Shown here: in pieces, positions 45,911 through 54,639 of the stretch
How positions within the stretch are numbered: the stretch's first letter is position 1
Layout of the letters: every line of letters begins with the position of its first letter
From: an uncultured Akkermansia sp.
GTDB taxonomy: Bacteria > Verrucomicrobiota > Verrucomicrobiia > Verrucomicrobiales > Akkermansiaceae
Direction: 5' to 3'
NCBI GenBank assembly: GCA_944390825.1
Contig: CALXRG010000001.1
Span: 124,001-188,000, forward strand
Length of the DNA: 64,000 nt
Made by a program: the position numbers and the translations under genes
Notes under the pieces: model-generated
Told to the model about the DNA's origin: nothing
What the model saw: only the letters and a program-made list of their open reading frames with translations
The model's database searches: none

Positions 45911-47046
45911 TGAAACGTTCCGCCCTGCTGCACCCGGGGAAGCTCCTGCCGGCTTTGCTGGCCTGCGGCATTCTCGCCACCGCCTGCAACGACGAAACCG
46001 GTAACGGCACCGCCCCCGCCCGCCGCCCCGGCGGTGCCCAGGCAGCCGCACCATCCTCCGCCCCCTCGGCCACATCCACCGCCACAGCAGCGGCCACAGC
46101 CCCTGCAGGTGCCACCACCGCGCCGGCTTCCGATTTCTCAGGAGACACAGCCTACATCCACTGTGCCCGGCTCTGCGACCTGGGCCCCCGTCCCAGCGGC
46201 TCCCCGGCCTACGCGCGTCAGCTGGACTACCTCACCCAGCAACTTCGGGACGCCGGCTGGCAAACCCGCCGCCAAACCTTCCCGAGCCCACGCGCCGGTA
46301 TCAACTTCACCAATCTTCACGCCTTCTACTCCCCCGCGTCCGACTCCTGCGCTCCGGCAGCCGAAGCCCAACCATCGCCCGCAGACCAACCCGCATCCAC
46401 TGCCGGGAGCACCACCCCAAGCCCGGCTTCCCCCCCCGGCGAGCCCCACATCCCGGAGCGCCCCATGCTGCTCACCTGCCACATCGACACGAAGACCGGC
46501 ATCCCACGCTTCGTCGGAGCGGATGACGGAGCCAGCGGGGCTGCCGTCCTCCTCGAACTCGCCCGCGTCCTTGCCGCCCGCCATCCCGGACTTGCCTCCC
46601 GCATCGAGCTTGTTTTCTTTGACGGCGAAGAATCCTTCGCCCCTCGCATGACCTTGCAGGACGGTCTCTACGGCTCGCGCTACGACCTCGCCCGTCGCGG
46701 CGCCAAACTCCCCCGCTGGATGATCAACCTTGATATGGTCGGCGGGCGCGATAAAGTCATTGCCATCCCCATGGCGGACACCTCTGAAGCCATGCTCATG
46801 CACTACGACACTGCCGTCAACGCTCTCGGGCTCTCCCCCAAGCACTGGACTGTCTACCCCGGCAGCTACCTGGATGACCACCTTCCCTTTGCCCAGGCCG
46901 GAGTGCACACCCTCAACCTCATCGCCTACTTCCAGCACGGCAACTGGTGGCACACCGAGCGGGATAACCTCAGCCGCATCTCCCCGGACTCACTCCGCGA
47001 AACCGGCCGCCTCGTCCTCCGCCTCCTGAAGCAGATCATGGAATGA
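45910..47046 (+). CDS. Glutaminyl-peptide cyclotransferase-like M28 lipoprotein
   Basis: 378 residues. The lipobox LATAC puts the lipid on Cys26. A low-complexity Ala/Pro/Thr linker follows to about 75. The M28 fold then has His191, GADDGASG (Asp205), FFDGEESF (Glu240), NLDMVGG and YLDDHLPFAQAGVHTLNL. The pattern FDGEE with DGLYGSRYDL is like glutaminyl cyclases, which form pyroglutamate at protein N-termini, rather than aminopeptidases. A Ser/Pro/Ala insertion of about 35 residues lies before His191. Translation is coupled to parB by TGATG overlap. Confidence 0.82.
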   Translation: MKRSALLHPGKLLPALLACGILATACNDETGNGTAPARRPGGAQAAAPSSAPSATSTATAAATAPAGATTAPASDFSGDTAYIHCARLCDLGPRPSGSPAYARQLDYLTQQLRDAGWQTRRQTFPSPRAGINFTNLHAFYSPASDSCAPAAEAQPSPADQPASTAGSTTPSPASPPGEPHIPERPMLLTCHIDTKTGIPRFVGADDGASGAAVLLELARVLAARHPGLASRIELVFFDGEESFAPRMTLQDGLYGSRYDLARRGAKLPRWMINLDMVGGRDKVIAIPMADTSEAMLMHYDTAVNALGLSPKHWTVYPGSYLDDHLPFAQAGVHTLNLIAYFQHGNWWHTERDNLSRISPDSLRETGRLVLRLLKQIME

Positions 47047-47061
47047 GAGCCTTCGGCTCTC
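47045..47061 (+). terminator. Hairpin at the end of the cyclotransferase gene
   Basis: GAGAGCC-TTC-GGCTCTC overlaps the stop codon. It is followed by a pyrimidine-rich stretch, not a clear T run. Confidence 0.45.
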
Positions 47062-47492
47062 GCGCCCTTCTCTTGCTGAAAACTGCGACTTAAAACCATT
47101 GCCCGACCTGCCCGCCGGCATACACAGCAAGGCAGTAAACCGCATCCACCGCGTGCGACCTATACCGATCTTTGCGGCACACTCTAACTTAGCTCATAGG
47201 ATTGGCAAAGTCAACCTCCGGGCCCGTTTGTAACCCTGCCATCGAGCAACACACCTTACCGGCAACTTCTAAGCAGAAAGGGGAGCATCTCATTAATGCA
47301 TTCCCAACAAAACAAACTGGATTGCCTGCCTGCTGCTGAGGGATGATTATCCGGCTTCCGAGGTGGTGTTGCTCCATATCAAACCCCATGGCAATAACAG
47401 CTCCAATAAACCGCACAAGCACGGCTGGCAGTACGGGGCCGGATGCTACTGCGGGCATGATGTCCCATCAGGGTGCGGTTTTGAACGCATAG
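47062..47492. other. Non-coding gap
   Basis: About 430 bp between the parB-cyclotransferase unit and the PEP-CTERM gene terminator. No gene, tRNA or repeat was recognised. Confidence 0.5.
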
Positions 47493-47526
47493 CAAAAAGC
47501 CGTTGCCCAATTAAGAGCAACGGCTT
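47493..47526 (-). terminator. Intrinsic terminator of the second PEP-CTERM gene
   Basis: Minus strand stem AAGCCGTTGC/GCAACGGCTT (47526-47517 with 47506-47497) followed by TTTT. Confidence 0.88.
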
Positions 47527-47552
47527 GGTTCTCAAATCAACGAATAGACAAC

Positions 47553-48218
47553 TTATTTGCGGCGGCGACGTGCAGCCAGACCAGCCAATGCCAGTAGGGA
47601 GAATGCGGCAGCGGTCGGTTCAGGGACCGTCTGGACAACAACAGAATCTGCATACTTCAGGCTGATGTTGGAGAACTGTTCATTACCAGAATTTGTCCAC
47701 AATTTACTATTGTCGCCCTTAACAAAAACGGTATTAGCATCGGAAGTAACATCATAGGTGCCGGTCTCACCACCTACAGTAAGAGTGAAACGGCCACTCT
47801 GAAACGTACCTTCTGTATCAACAAATTTTACGAATTGCAGGGTAATCGCAACAGCAGAGTCATCGGCGGTGTATGTACCTACAGTCAACAGCTCCGTTGA
47901 CTTATTCGAATTCAGGCGTATTTTTCCTGCATTCGTAATCTGTAGAGTGTAGCTAGCTGCACCAGTGCCGCTGGAAGTTGTGCCGAAGAGATACTGGTTC
48001 GAAAGACGAGAAGGATCGAGAGTAAAACTCAATTCCCAGCTGTTCACCAAATTTTCCACCGAATCACTCCAATTGATTGCAGAATTACTGGTGGTAAGCG
48101 AAGCTCCCGCGGGAGTAGTAATAGTAAGATCCGTCCAAGTAAGCTCCTCCGGAGTTGTCGCGGTATCCGCCGCAGCGACACCGGCCAAAGCCATGAGGGC
48201 AATAAGTGTTCTTTTCAT
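47553..48218 (-). CDS. PEP-CTERM surface protein, lectin-like
   Basis: 221 residues. Residues 1-18 (MKRTLIALMALAGVAAAD) are a signal peptide. The middle is Ser/Thr/Asn-rich beta structure (SWELSFTLDPSRL, YTLQITNAGKIRL) resembling LamG/concanavalin-like lectin domains. The end is a PEP-CTERM tail, VPEPTAAAFSLLALAGL then AARRRRK, nearly the same as the gene at 33622. Such tails are usually processed by an exosortase; none is in this window. No ribosome-binding site is seen. An inverted repeat pair lies 109-270 bp upstream. Confidence 0.82.
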   Translation of the reverse strand: MKRTLIALMALAGVAAADTATTPEELTWTDLTITTPAGASLTTSNSAINWSDSVENLVNSWELSFTLDPSRLSNQYLFGTTSSGTGAASYTLQITNAGKIRLNSNKSTELLTVGTYTADDSAVAITLQFVKFVDTEGTFQSGRFTLTVGGETGTYDVTSDANTVFVKGDNSKLWTNSGNEQFSNISLKYADSVVVQTVPEPTAAAFSLLALAGLAARRRRK

Positions 48219-49106
48219 AATTGTATGATTTGAATTTTGAGATTTTCGAGCAGCCTGAGCTGAGATACCGTTCCCACGGCACCGAGGAACTGATAGACCT
48301 GTTCCCAAGCCGCCGATTGGAGTGTACAGCATTCACAATGCTGATGCAAGTAAAAAGTAGGAACTTGTTGAAAAATGATGTACTTTTATCGGCCTCTGAA
48401 AGTCGTGCTGATACATATTCGATTCCCGGTTTCACGCTAACTGGTTGAATCATGAAAGTTATTCGTAACTTCAGCATTGTGAATGCTGATATCCAACCCG
48501 CTTTTGACATCCGTCCCCTGATATGGAAATCTTTATCAACGCAGACAAAAAAACGACTCCGTTACAGGCCAAGTATGCAGGCTTCTCGTTGACCACACTA
48601 CGCGTAAAGCGAGGCGCCATAGTGTCGTTGCATGAGACGGGGCTGCTCACTCGAGACCCCATCGCCTACCTGCTCAAGGAACTCATTGACATGCGTTGCG
48701 GTATATTCTGCCGCGAGTGGCAATCCTCCACACGATGCTGAGGAAAGGCCGGAGGGAGGAGGTGGACAGTCTTGTGCGGAAAACCACGTTTGCGACGTTG
48801 GCGATGACCAAGTCTCCGCTTACCGCGTCACAAAAGCCGGCGTCACGGTCGCCGTAGGGAGCGGTCAGCTTGACTCCACCGCCCGGGAGCCGGCGATGGG
48901 AACTGACGCAGGCGTCCCCAGCGTGATCGATTCATCCGGTGCAACTGCCGACACAGCTTCGCCCCCCACCCGCAACAAGGGAGAAGACGCGTTGTTTTTT
49001 TCGGCTCCTCTATATGGTATGACACACTTTTGATATGTTATACTATACTTATACTTGATTGAGTGCACTTTTACATGTCTAATACATACGGACACAACAA
49101 CCCGAC
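48219..49106. other. 888-bp gap with inverted repeats, no clear gene
   Basis: It contains the 18-bp inverted repeat pair (48327-48488) and an AAGTTA-TTCG-TAACTT hairpin just before the second arm. TTGACA (48495-48500) begins a possible promoter for short open frames from 48523, which have no recognised features and may be remnants. The last 100 bp are very AT-rich and probably hold the promoter of the gene at 49107. Confidence 0.5.
48327..48488. repeat. 18-bp inverted repeat pair, each nearly palindromic, 126 bp apart
   Basis: Arm 1 (48327-48344) is CAGCATTCACAATGCTGA; arm 2 (48471-48488) is its exact reverse complement. Each arm is itself a dyad, CAGCATT and AATGCTG around CAC or GTG. This is the layout of recombinase or dimeric-regulator sites. 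Confidence 0.85.
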
Positions 49107-49781
49107 ATGAGCATGATGAAGTCAGTCAAACACACAACAACCATAGAGAACCGATACTTCCCTTGCCTGCATCTAAGCTGCGGGAATGACGAGGAAGCCG
49201 AAGCCGCCTGCGCTGCCCTCGGGGTACCGGACGAAACTATTTGCCACGCTTGCGACAGGCTCCTGGTGCCGGTTCAGTGGCATACATTCCGGGATTATGT
49301 TGCTCAGCGCATTCCCTGGTATGATGAAGAGGGCTGGCAGCGTGCCTTTCTCATGTTCCTGAGCCATCACCCCATCCTGCGCAGCGCAAATGAAATGCTG
49401 GAGCGCTACAACGTCGATCGCACCAAGTGCTTCTTCCGACGGCCGGCCACTGACGAAAGTGCGGATGTTCCCTTCCGGGCAGAAATCCTCGACTACGCCT
49501 CCGGCACCACGCTGCACATCCAGTCAGGCTCAGCAGTCGTGGAAATCGCCCTGGAGAAAACGCGCAATGACGATTACCGCCCCAAGCACGTGGAGGGCAG
49601 TTTTGCAGCATTCTTTCCTTTTGAAGCAGATCTGCGAACGCTGTGGGCAGATCACGGGTATGCAGCCACGCGCGAGGCCATACGCAACATCATGGCTACC
49701 ATGAAAGAATCCGACTGGATGCCTATCGCCGGTACGATGACTTGGCAGGAAGGCGACCTCATCGTCTTCCATCTCCGATAA
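49107..49781 (+). CDS. Protein of unknown function
   Basis: 224 residues, probably cytosolic. It starts MSMMKSVKHTTTIENRYFPC. Four Cys and several His (CLHLSCGND, ICHACDRL) in the first 55 residues could bind metal. WYDEEGWQRAFLMFLSHH and FPFEADLRTLWADHGYAATREAIRNIM look like helical stretches. No family was recognised. It stands alone, flanked by long gaps, and ends before a strong hairpin. Confidence 0.65.
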   Translation: MSMMKSVKHTTTIENRYFPCLHLSCGNDEEAEAACAALGVPDETICHACDRLLVPVQWHTFRDYVAQRIPWYDEEGWQRAFLMFLSHHPILRSANEMLERYNVDRTKCFFRRPATDESADVPFRAEILDYASGTTLHIQSGSAVVEIALEKTRNDDYRPKHVEGSFAAFFPFEADLRTLWADHGYAATREAIRNIMATMKESDWMPIAGTMTWQEGDLIVFHLR

Positions 49782-49859
49782 CCCCTTTCTGCACGGCTTG
49801 AAAGAAAAATCAAGCCACAGACGGACGCGGCACTTCACCGGGGAAGAGTAGTAGCCGCA

Positions 49860-49890
49860 CGGGTAGGGAGGAAGTACCCCTCCCTACCCG
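49860..49890 (+). terminator. Strong hairpin after the unknown gene
   Basis: 12-bp perfect stem CGGGTAGGGAGG/CCTCCCTACCCG with a seven-base loop, 78 bp past the stop. No T tract. Confidence 0.55.
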
Positions 49891-50040
49891 CAAGCCGCCA
49901 GCGACACCCTCCCATCTTGCTCTCAAAGAAACAGAGGGTCCGTCCGCCATCTGCACCGGTGAACATCAGAGCTTGCAAAGGGCCATAGTGCTCCTGTTCG
50001 CAATTTTGCCGGTGAGGGCCGCATCGCAGCCTCTTTTATC

Positions 50041-50069
50041 TTGACCAATCGACTTTTCCTACATAAAAT
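50041..50069 (+). promoter_or_regulatory. Promoter of the membrane protein gene
   Basis: TTGACC (50041-50046), 17-bp spacer, TAAAAT (50064-50069). ATG nine bases later. Confidence 0.75.
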
Positions 50070-50078
50070 GTATGGGCA

Positions 50079-51566
50079 ATGAAGCTAATCATGTTCCTTC
50101 TTCGATATCTTTGCCTCATGGCCCTAATCCTTGTAGTGGTGTATGCCCCGGATGCCCTTCTGTATGGGAACTCGGGGGCGGCGGAACAGTTACCCTGCTA
50201 CGAGGCAGTAGGAAGGGTCTGGAGCCAGTGGCTGCAGGGTAATTGGTACCAGGAATCATGGTTTCTCATCACCGCCGGCGTCCTGCTGATTCTGGCCTTT
50301 GCACGCGGAGTCACCGCCATATGGAACGTACTCTACGCCCTGAGTCTGATCCTGATGCTGGCCGCAGGCTCCATTTTCTTCATCAACCTGCCGCTGGCAC
50401 TACCTTCAGCCATTGGCAGTATGCCAGAGCTGCAATTCCTGCCGACACTCTACCGCACAGAAGCCGCGCTCGTATCCTTCATTCCGGTCGTCTTCCTTCT
50501 CGGCCTTTTGTTGAGCAATGCCCGCGTACGCATTTTTATCTACTCTGTCGTCTGCTATGTGCTGTGGTACGGTCTCAGCGAGCTCTTTACCTACCTGCTT
50601 AGCCTCTGGCAACAGGCAGAAACGCCTGTCTTGCCGGAACTTCTGGCATTCCTGTACGATACACGCTGGCTACTCGTGGCCCTGATCGGAGCTTTCCTCC
50701 TCGTCTATGATCTGATTCTCTCATTCAGTGAGACCTTTGCCACTCCGCCACGCAAAGCTGATGCCGGCCAGGCAGGCAAGAAAGACTCAGACGGCTCAGC
50801 TGCCAATGCCAGCGCGACAGCCCCGGCAAAAGCAACAGCCGCGACGGCAACGCCTGCCACTACGGCCGCTTCCCTTGCAGGCAAACCGGCAGGCTCCACC
50901 CCCGCTGCTCCCAAACCGGCACCGTCGGTGAAAGCCCAGGTGTCCCCTGCATCAGCAACCGCCTCCAAACCGTTAACCGCCAAGACCGGCACCACTGCAC
51001 CGACACCCAAGGCGGCACCTGCACCGCATGCGGCGCCCACCTCCACGAGCCCGACACCAAAACCGGCTACAGCTCCTGCCGGAGCCCTCAAACCCGCCAC
51101 TGCGACCATGCCCGCTGTCATCACCATCCACAAAACCGCTTCCACGCCCCAGGCAACACAATCCCAAAAAACACAGACAGGCCAGCCGTCTCCTTCGGCA
51201 AACGCGTCAGCACACAAAGCAACGCCCGATACCCAGCCTCCGGCATCGGCAGCAGAGGCATCGCCTGCTCCGTCTGCGCCCAAGCCGACGGCAACTCCGC
51301 CCCCTGCGCCTATGCCGATCGCCAAACCCTTTGCCCCGACGGACGAGAAACTGGATGAGCCAGATGCCGCCGATATGAGTGCGCCAGCCGAGCGCTCCGA
51401 GAACGTCGGGCAGGAAACTAGTGTAAAGCCCTCCCCCGACACCGCCTCTGTCCCGGCAGACTCAACGCCGGCGCGAGCTTCCGAACCGGCATCGGCATCC
51501 GCCGCTCCATCGGCATCAGCAACTCCGGACTCATCGGCGGCTGCTCCGTCCTCTGCGGATAAATAA
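50079..51566 (+). CDS. Membrane protein with long Ala/Pro/Thr/Ser-rich tail
   Basis: 495 residues. Residues 1-220 hold six or so membrane helices (for example LILVVVYAPDALLY, WNVLYALSLILMLAAGSIFF, LLVALIGAFLLVYDLIL). From about 225 to the end the sequence is almost only Ala, Pro, Thr, Ser and Lys, with an acidic patch near 430-440 (DEKLDEPDAAD). Such tails are disordered and often cross the periplasm or are glycosylated. No family was recognised. The mRNA would be leaderless. Confidence 0.75.
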   Translation: MKLIMFLLRYLCLMALILVVVYAPDALLYGNSGAAEQLPCYEAVGRVWSQWLQGNWYQESWFLITAGVLLILAFARGVTAIWNVLYALSLILMLAAGSIFFINLPLALPSAIGSMPELQFLPTLYRTEAALVSFIPVVFLLGLLLSNARVRIFIYSVVCYVLWYGLSELFTYLLSLWQQAETPVLPELLAFLYDTRWLLVALIGAFLLVYDLILSFSETFATPPRKADAGQAGKKDSDGSAANASATAPAKATAATATPATTAASLAGKPAGSTPAAPKPAPSVKAQVSPASATASKPLTAKTGTTAPTPKAAPAPHAAPTSTSPTPKPATAPAGALKPATATMPAVITIHKTASTPQATQSQKTQTGQPSPSANASAHKATPDTQPPASAAEASPAPSAPKPTATPPPAPMPIAKPFAPTDEKLDEPDAADMSAPAERSENVGQETSVKPSPDTASVPADSTPARASEPASASAAPSASATPDSSAAAPSSADK

Positions 51567-51690
51567 CACCACCTCAGCAAGCAAAGCCTCCCTGCCCCGC
51601 AGGGTGCTGGAGACGCCTCCACTCTGCACCAACGAACGCGAGGCAGGAGGAGGACCAGGGAACTGTTTCTAATCTCCCCAACAGCAAGAC

Positions 51691-52425
51691 ATGGCAGCCG
51701 CACTCCCCAGCCACACGGGTTCTGCTGCCCTTTCCCCTCCCGACTGCATTCCTCCCTCTTGCGCCTCTAACGGCCGGGAAGCGACCGCCACAGAGTGGAA
51801 AGAGCAACAAGCAGCGAGGAAGGCCCGGGCAGAGTTTGGAGAGGCGTATGGCCGCCCTGTTTTTCTGCGCATCATCAAAGAAAACAACCTGCTTGAACTT
51901 TGGATCCAGGATTCCTCGGGCACTTGGGGAATGACACGCGGTTACCCCGTTGCGGCGTGGAGTGGCACTCTCGGGCCCAAACTGCGCGAGGGCGACAAGC
52001 AATCGCCCGAAGGATTTTATGGAGTAACGCCTGCGAGCCTCAACCCACACAGTTCCTTTCACCTCTCCTTCAACATCGGCTATCCCAATGCCTACGACCG
52101 AATGCTCGGACGCACCGGCTCCTACATCATGGTGCATGGCGGGGAGGTCTCCGTCGGCTGCTATGCCATGACCGATCCGCTGATAGAAGAAATCTACGGC
52201 ATGGTTGAGGCTGCTCTGCGGCGTGGTCAGCTCTGGGTTCCTGTCCAAATCTACCCCTTCGTCATGACACCGGAACGCATGCGGAGGGAGGAGGGAAGCC
52301 CACACATCTGTCACTGGCGCTACCTGTACTGCGGCTGGCAATACACTGAAGCAAACAAAGCTCCCTATCCCCCCACACACCAGCCGCTCTGCCCCTTCAC
52401 CTCTGAGCCTGGCGTTTCCCCTTGA
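51691..52425 (+). CDS. L,D-transpeptidase (YkuD fold, YafK/DpaA-like)
   Basis: 244 residues. The catalytic motif is HGGEVSVGCYAM (His149, Cys157), with IMV before it and PFVMTPERM after, as in the YafK/DpaA branch that trims or forms peptidoglycan cross-links or detaches lipoprotein anchors. GYPVAAWSGTLGPK and GDKQSPEGFYGVTP are conserved. No signal peptide is visible, and the frame is closed by a TAA 21 bp upstream of the ATG, so export is unexplained. folP follows 31 bp later but has its own promoter. Confidence 0.9.
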   Translation: MAAALPSHTGSAALSPPDCIPPSCASNGREATATEWKEQQAARKARAEFGEAYGRPVFLRIIKENNLLELWIQDSSGTWGMTRGYPVAAWSGTLGPKLREGDKQSPEGFYGVTPASLNPHSSFHLSFNIGYPNAYDRMLGRTGSYIMVHGGEVSVGCYAMTDPLIEEIYGMVEAALRRGQLWVPVQIYPFVMTPERMRREEGSPHICHWRYLYCGWQYTEANKAPYPPTHQPLCPFTSEPGVSP

Positions 52426-52450
52426 CTTAACCGCAGCCTTTGCCTATGCT
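52422..52450 (+). promoter_or_regulatory. Promoter of folP
   Basis: TTGACT (52422-52427), overlapping the end of the transpeptidase gene, 17-bp spacer, TATGCT (52445-52450). ATG only six bases later. Confidence 0.75.
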
Positions 52451-52456
52451 GAGTTC

Positions 52457-53299
52457 ATGAGAACCTGGCAACTGCGCAACAGCACACTGCAACTTCCCCG
52501 GGCTGGCAGCATCATGGGAATCCTCAACGTCACCCCTGATTCATTCTCGGATGGAGGGCTTTACGACACCCCCGACGCGGCACTCTGCCACGCTGAAAAC
52601 CTCATTGCCGAGGGAGCCCTCATTCTCGACATCGGCGGGGAATCTACCCGCCCCGGCGCAGAAGAAACAGATGAGCAGACAGAAGCAGCCCGCACCATCC
52701 CCGTCATTCGCACCTTGCGGCACCGTCACCCGGACCTGATTCTCTCCATCGACACCCGCCATCCCTCCGTTGCCGCACAAGCACTTGACGCCGGAGCCGA
52801 CATCATCAACGACATCACAGGGCTGTCCTCCCCCCAAATGCGGGCACTCTGCGCCACCCGCCCATGCGGTATCATTGTGATGCACATGCAAGGTGAGCCC
52901 CGCACCATGCAACAAGCTCCCCACTATGAAGACGTGGTTGCTGAGGTCCGAAGCTTCTTCGCCCAGCGTGTCGCTCTCGCGGAAGCCGAGGGCATTTCCC
53001 CCGCCCGTCTCTGCCTCGACCCCGGCATTGGATTTGGCAAGACAGTAGAGCACAACTTGCTTCTCATCAAGCATCTCGAGCATCTTCGCATTCGCAATCT
53101 GCCAATCCTCATGGCCCTCTCCCGAAAGCGTTTCATGGGTGCCCTTCTCCACGACGCTGACATACCCAAACGAACACCACTCCCCACCGTCACCATGAGT
53201 CTTTTCGCAGCAGATGCCGGGGCTGACATCCACCGCGTACACGACGTTGCCCCCCTCCGGCAAGCCCTCGCCCTACGCTCCGCCTACAACTCCATCTGA
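52457..53299 (+). CDS. folP: Dihydropteroate synthase
   Basis: 280 residues. It joins para-aminobenzoate to the pterin in folate synthesis and is the target of sulfonamides. GILNVTPDSFSDGGLY, LDIGGESTRPGA, SIDTRHPSVAAQALDAGADIINDI and LDPGIGFGKTVEHN are the signature segments. The start codon is fixed by the promoter six bases upstream, which means a leaderless mRNA. Confidence 0.97.
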   Translation: MRTWQLRNSTLQLPRAGSIMGILNVTPDSFSDGGLYDTPDAALCHAENLIAEGALILDIGGESTRPGAEETDEQTEAARTIPVIRTLRHRHPDLILSIDTRHPSVAAQALDAGADIINDITGLSSPQMRALCATRPCGIIVMHMQGEPRTMQQAPHYEDVVAEVRSFFAQRVALAEAEGISPARLCLDPGIGFGKTVEHNLLLIKHLEHLRIRNLPILMALSRKRFMGALLHDADIPKRTPLPTVTMSLFAADAGADIHRVHDVAPLRQALALRSAYNSI

Positions 53300-53574
53300 C
53301 TATCAAAGCAGACGCAAGCACACGCAAGACAACACGGACAGTGCAGCGGAGAGAAGTTTCCCGATAGATGCGCGATCACCATCCACCACTCGGATCCCGC
53401 GGAGCATTTCAAACAACGGGAAGGTGTGCATTCCGCCATGACCCGGGGGCTTGAGTGTTCCCATACCTGCCGTTCGACGAGACAATTTAACATAGATTCT
53501 TAAGCATTTATGTCCGCCGGATTGCATCACAGCAACGCAGCAGCACGGCAACATCAACCTGAGGAAAAATATAC
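53300..53574. other. Non-coding gap before pgsA
   Basis: About 275 bp with no gene or strong hairpin seen; it ends with the pgsA promoter. Confidence 0.5.
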
Positions 53575-53603
53575 TTGTCAGCCCATCACGCATCGGATAG
53601 AAT
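53575..53603 (+). promoter_or_regulatory. Promoter of pgsA
   Basis: TTGTCA (53575-53580), 17-bp spacer, TAGAAT (53598-53603). ATG 13 bases later. Confidence 0.65.
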
Positions 53604-53616
53604 AGCGGCGCATCCC

Positions 53617-54243
53617 ATGTTGAACCTCCCGAACAGCATCACGCTCCTTCGCATCCTCTGTGTCATTATTCTTACCATTGCCCTGCAAGCGGCACCTCTT
53701 GGTCAAACCCTCAGCACAGATCCAATTGAAAGCGAAGGACTCGTAGCCTCTACCGCGCGCATCGTTGCCTTCTGGGCCTTCGTGATAGGGGCCATTTCTG
53801 ACTTTTTTGACGGCTATCTGGCTCGCCGGATGAACCTCGTCACCAACTTTGGCAAACTCATTGACCCGCTGGCTGATAAAATTCTGGTCTGCACCGCCTT
53901 CATCTACCTGTCAGTCGTCGGGCTCTGTCCGTACTGGATCACCATCGTCATCGTCACCCGGGAATTCCTCGTCACCGGCATCAGGCAACTGGCAGCAGCA
54001 CAAGGCTATGTCATGGCTGCCGACAAAAGCGGCAAGTGGAAAACCGGGTTTCAACTGGCTTTCTGCATCGACGGCCTCATGCTGGTAGCGTATGGCCCCC
54101 ATCTGCCGGAGCCCTTCCCCACCCTTCTTTTCGGCGAAACAGGCTTCTGGCTGCGCAACGCCCTGCTGTGGCTCAGTCTCCTGCTGACCATCTGGAGCGG
54201 CCTCCACTACTGCATCCAAGGCAGCAAGTTCATTCGCGGGTAA
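53617..54243 (+). CDS. pgsA: CDP-diacylglycerol-glycerol-3-phosphate 3-phosphatidyltransferase
   Basis: 208 residues, membrane-bound. The CDP-alcohol phosphatidyltransferase motif is complete: Asp62, Asp65-Gly66, Ala69-Arg70, Gly79, Asp83 and Asp87 (SDFFDGYLARR, then GKLIDPLADK). NLPNSITLLRI at the start is typical of PgsA. It makes phosphatidylglycerol phosphate. A related phosphatidylserine or inositol enzyme is less likely, given the REFLVTGIRQLA block. Confidence 0.93.
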   Translation: MLNLPNSITLLRILCVIILTIALQAAPLGQTLSTDPIESEGLVASTARIVAFWAFVIGAISDFFDGYLARRMNLVTNFGKLIDPLADKILVCTAFIYLSVVGLCPYWITIVIVTREFLVTGIRQLAAAQGYVMAADKSGKWKTGFQLAFCIDGLMLVAYGPHLPEPFPTLLFGETGFWLRNALLWLSLLLTIWSGLHYCIQGSKFIRG

Positions 54244-54639
54244 GTCATACCCCCGCAGCCACAGCAGAAGCGGCCCTCACTACCCCGACTCGAGGCAGAT
54301 CTGCCCACGCGGCAAACAGCAAGCACGCCATACTAAGCGACTCTGGCATCTCCGCCCTCCGCATCCGGCAGCCCGGCCTTTCCTGCGCCCCCCGTCGGTG
54401 CACGACAGGGACTTTCATCAGCACAGACTACAGCATAAGCTAAGCAATAAAACCGGCGGAAGGGCAACATAACGCAGCGCAAATCAATGAATTCTGGCGG
54501 CGGGGGAACCACAGCACAACTCAACGGGCAGAACGCAGGCCGCACCGAGTTTCCCGCATACCTACCCGGAAGGATACACAGCGGGAACTTCGAAGCAGAA
54601 ACTGACGAACTAACGGGCCCGCGCCAACTCCGCCACCCC
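54244..54639. other. Gap between convergent pgsA and NUDIX gene
   Basis: About 400 bp without a gene. No clear terminator or repeat was recognised. Confidence 0.5.

Noticed and set aside
48523-49033. Short overlapping open frames (72 and 133 codons)
   Set aside because: No recognised domain; the TTGACA upstream lacks a good -10 box. A decayed gene is possible but cannot be supported.
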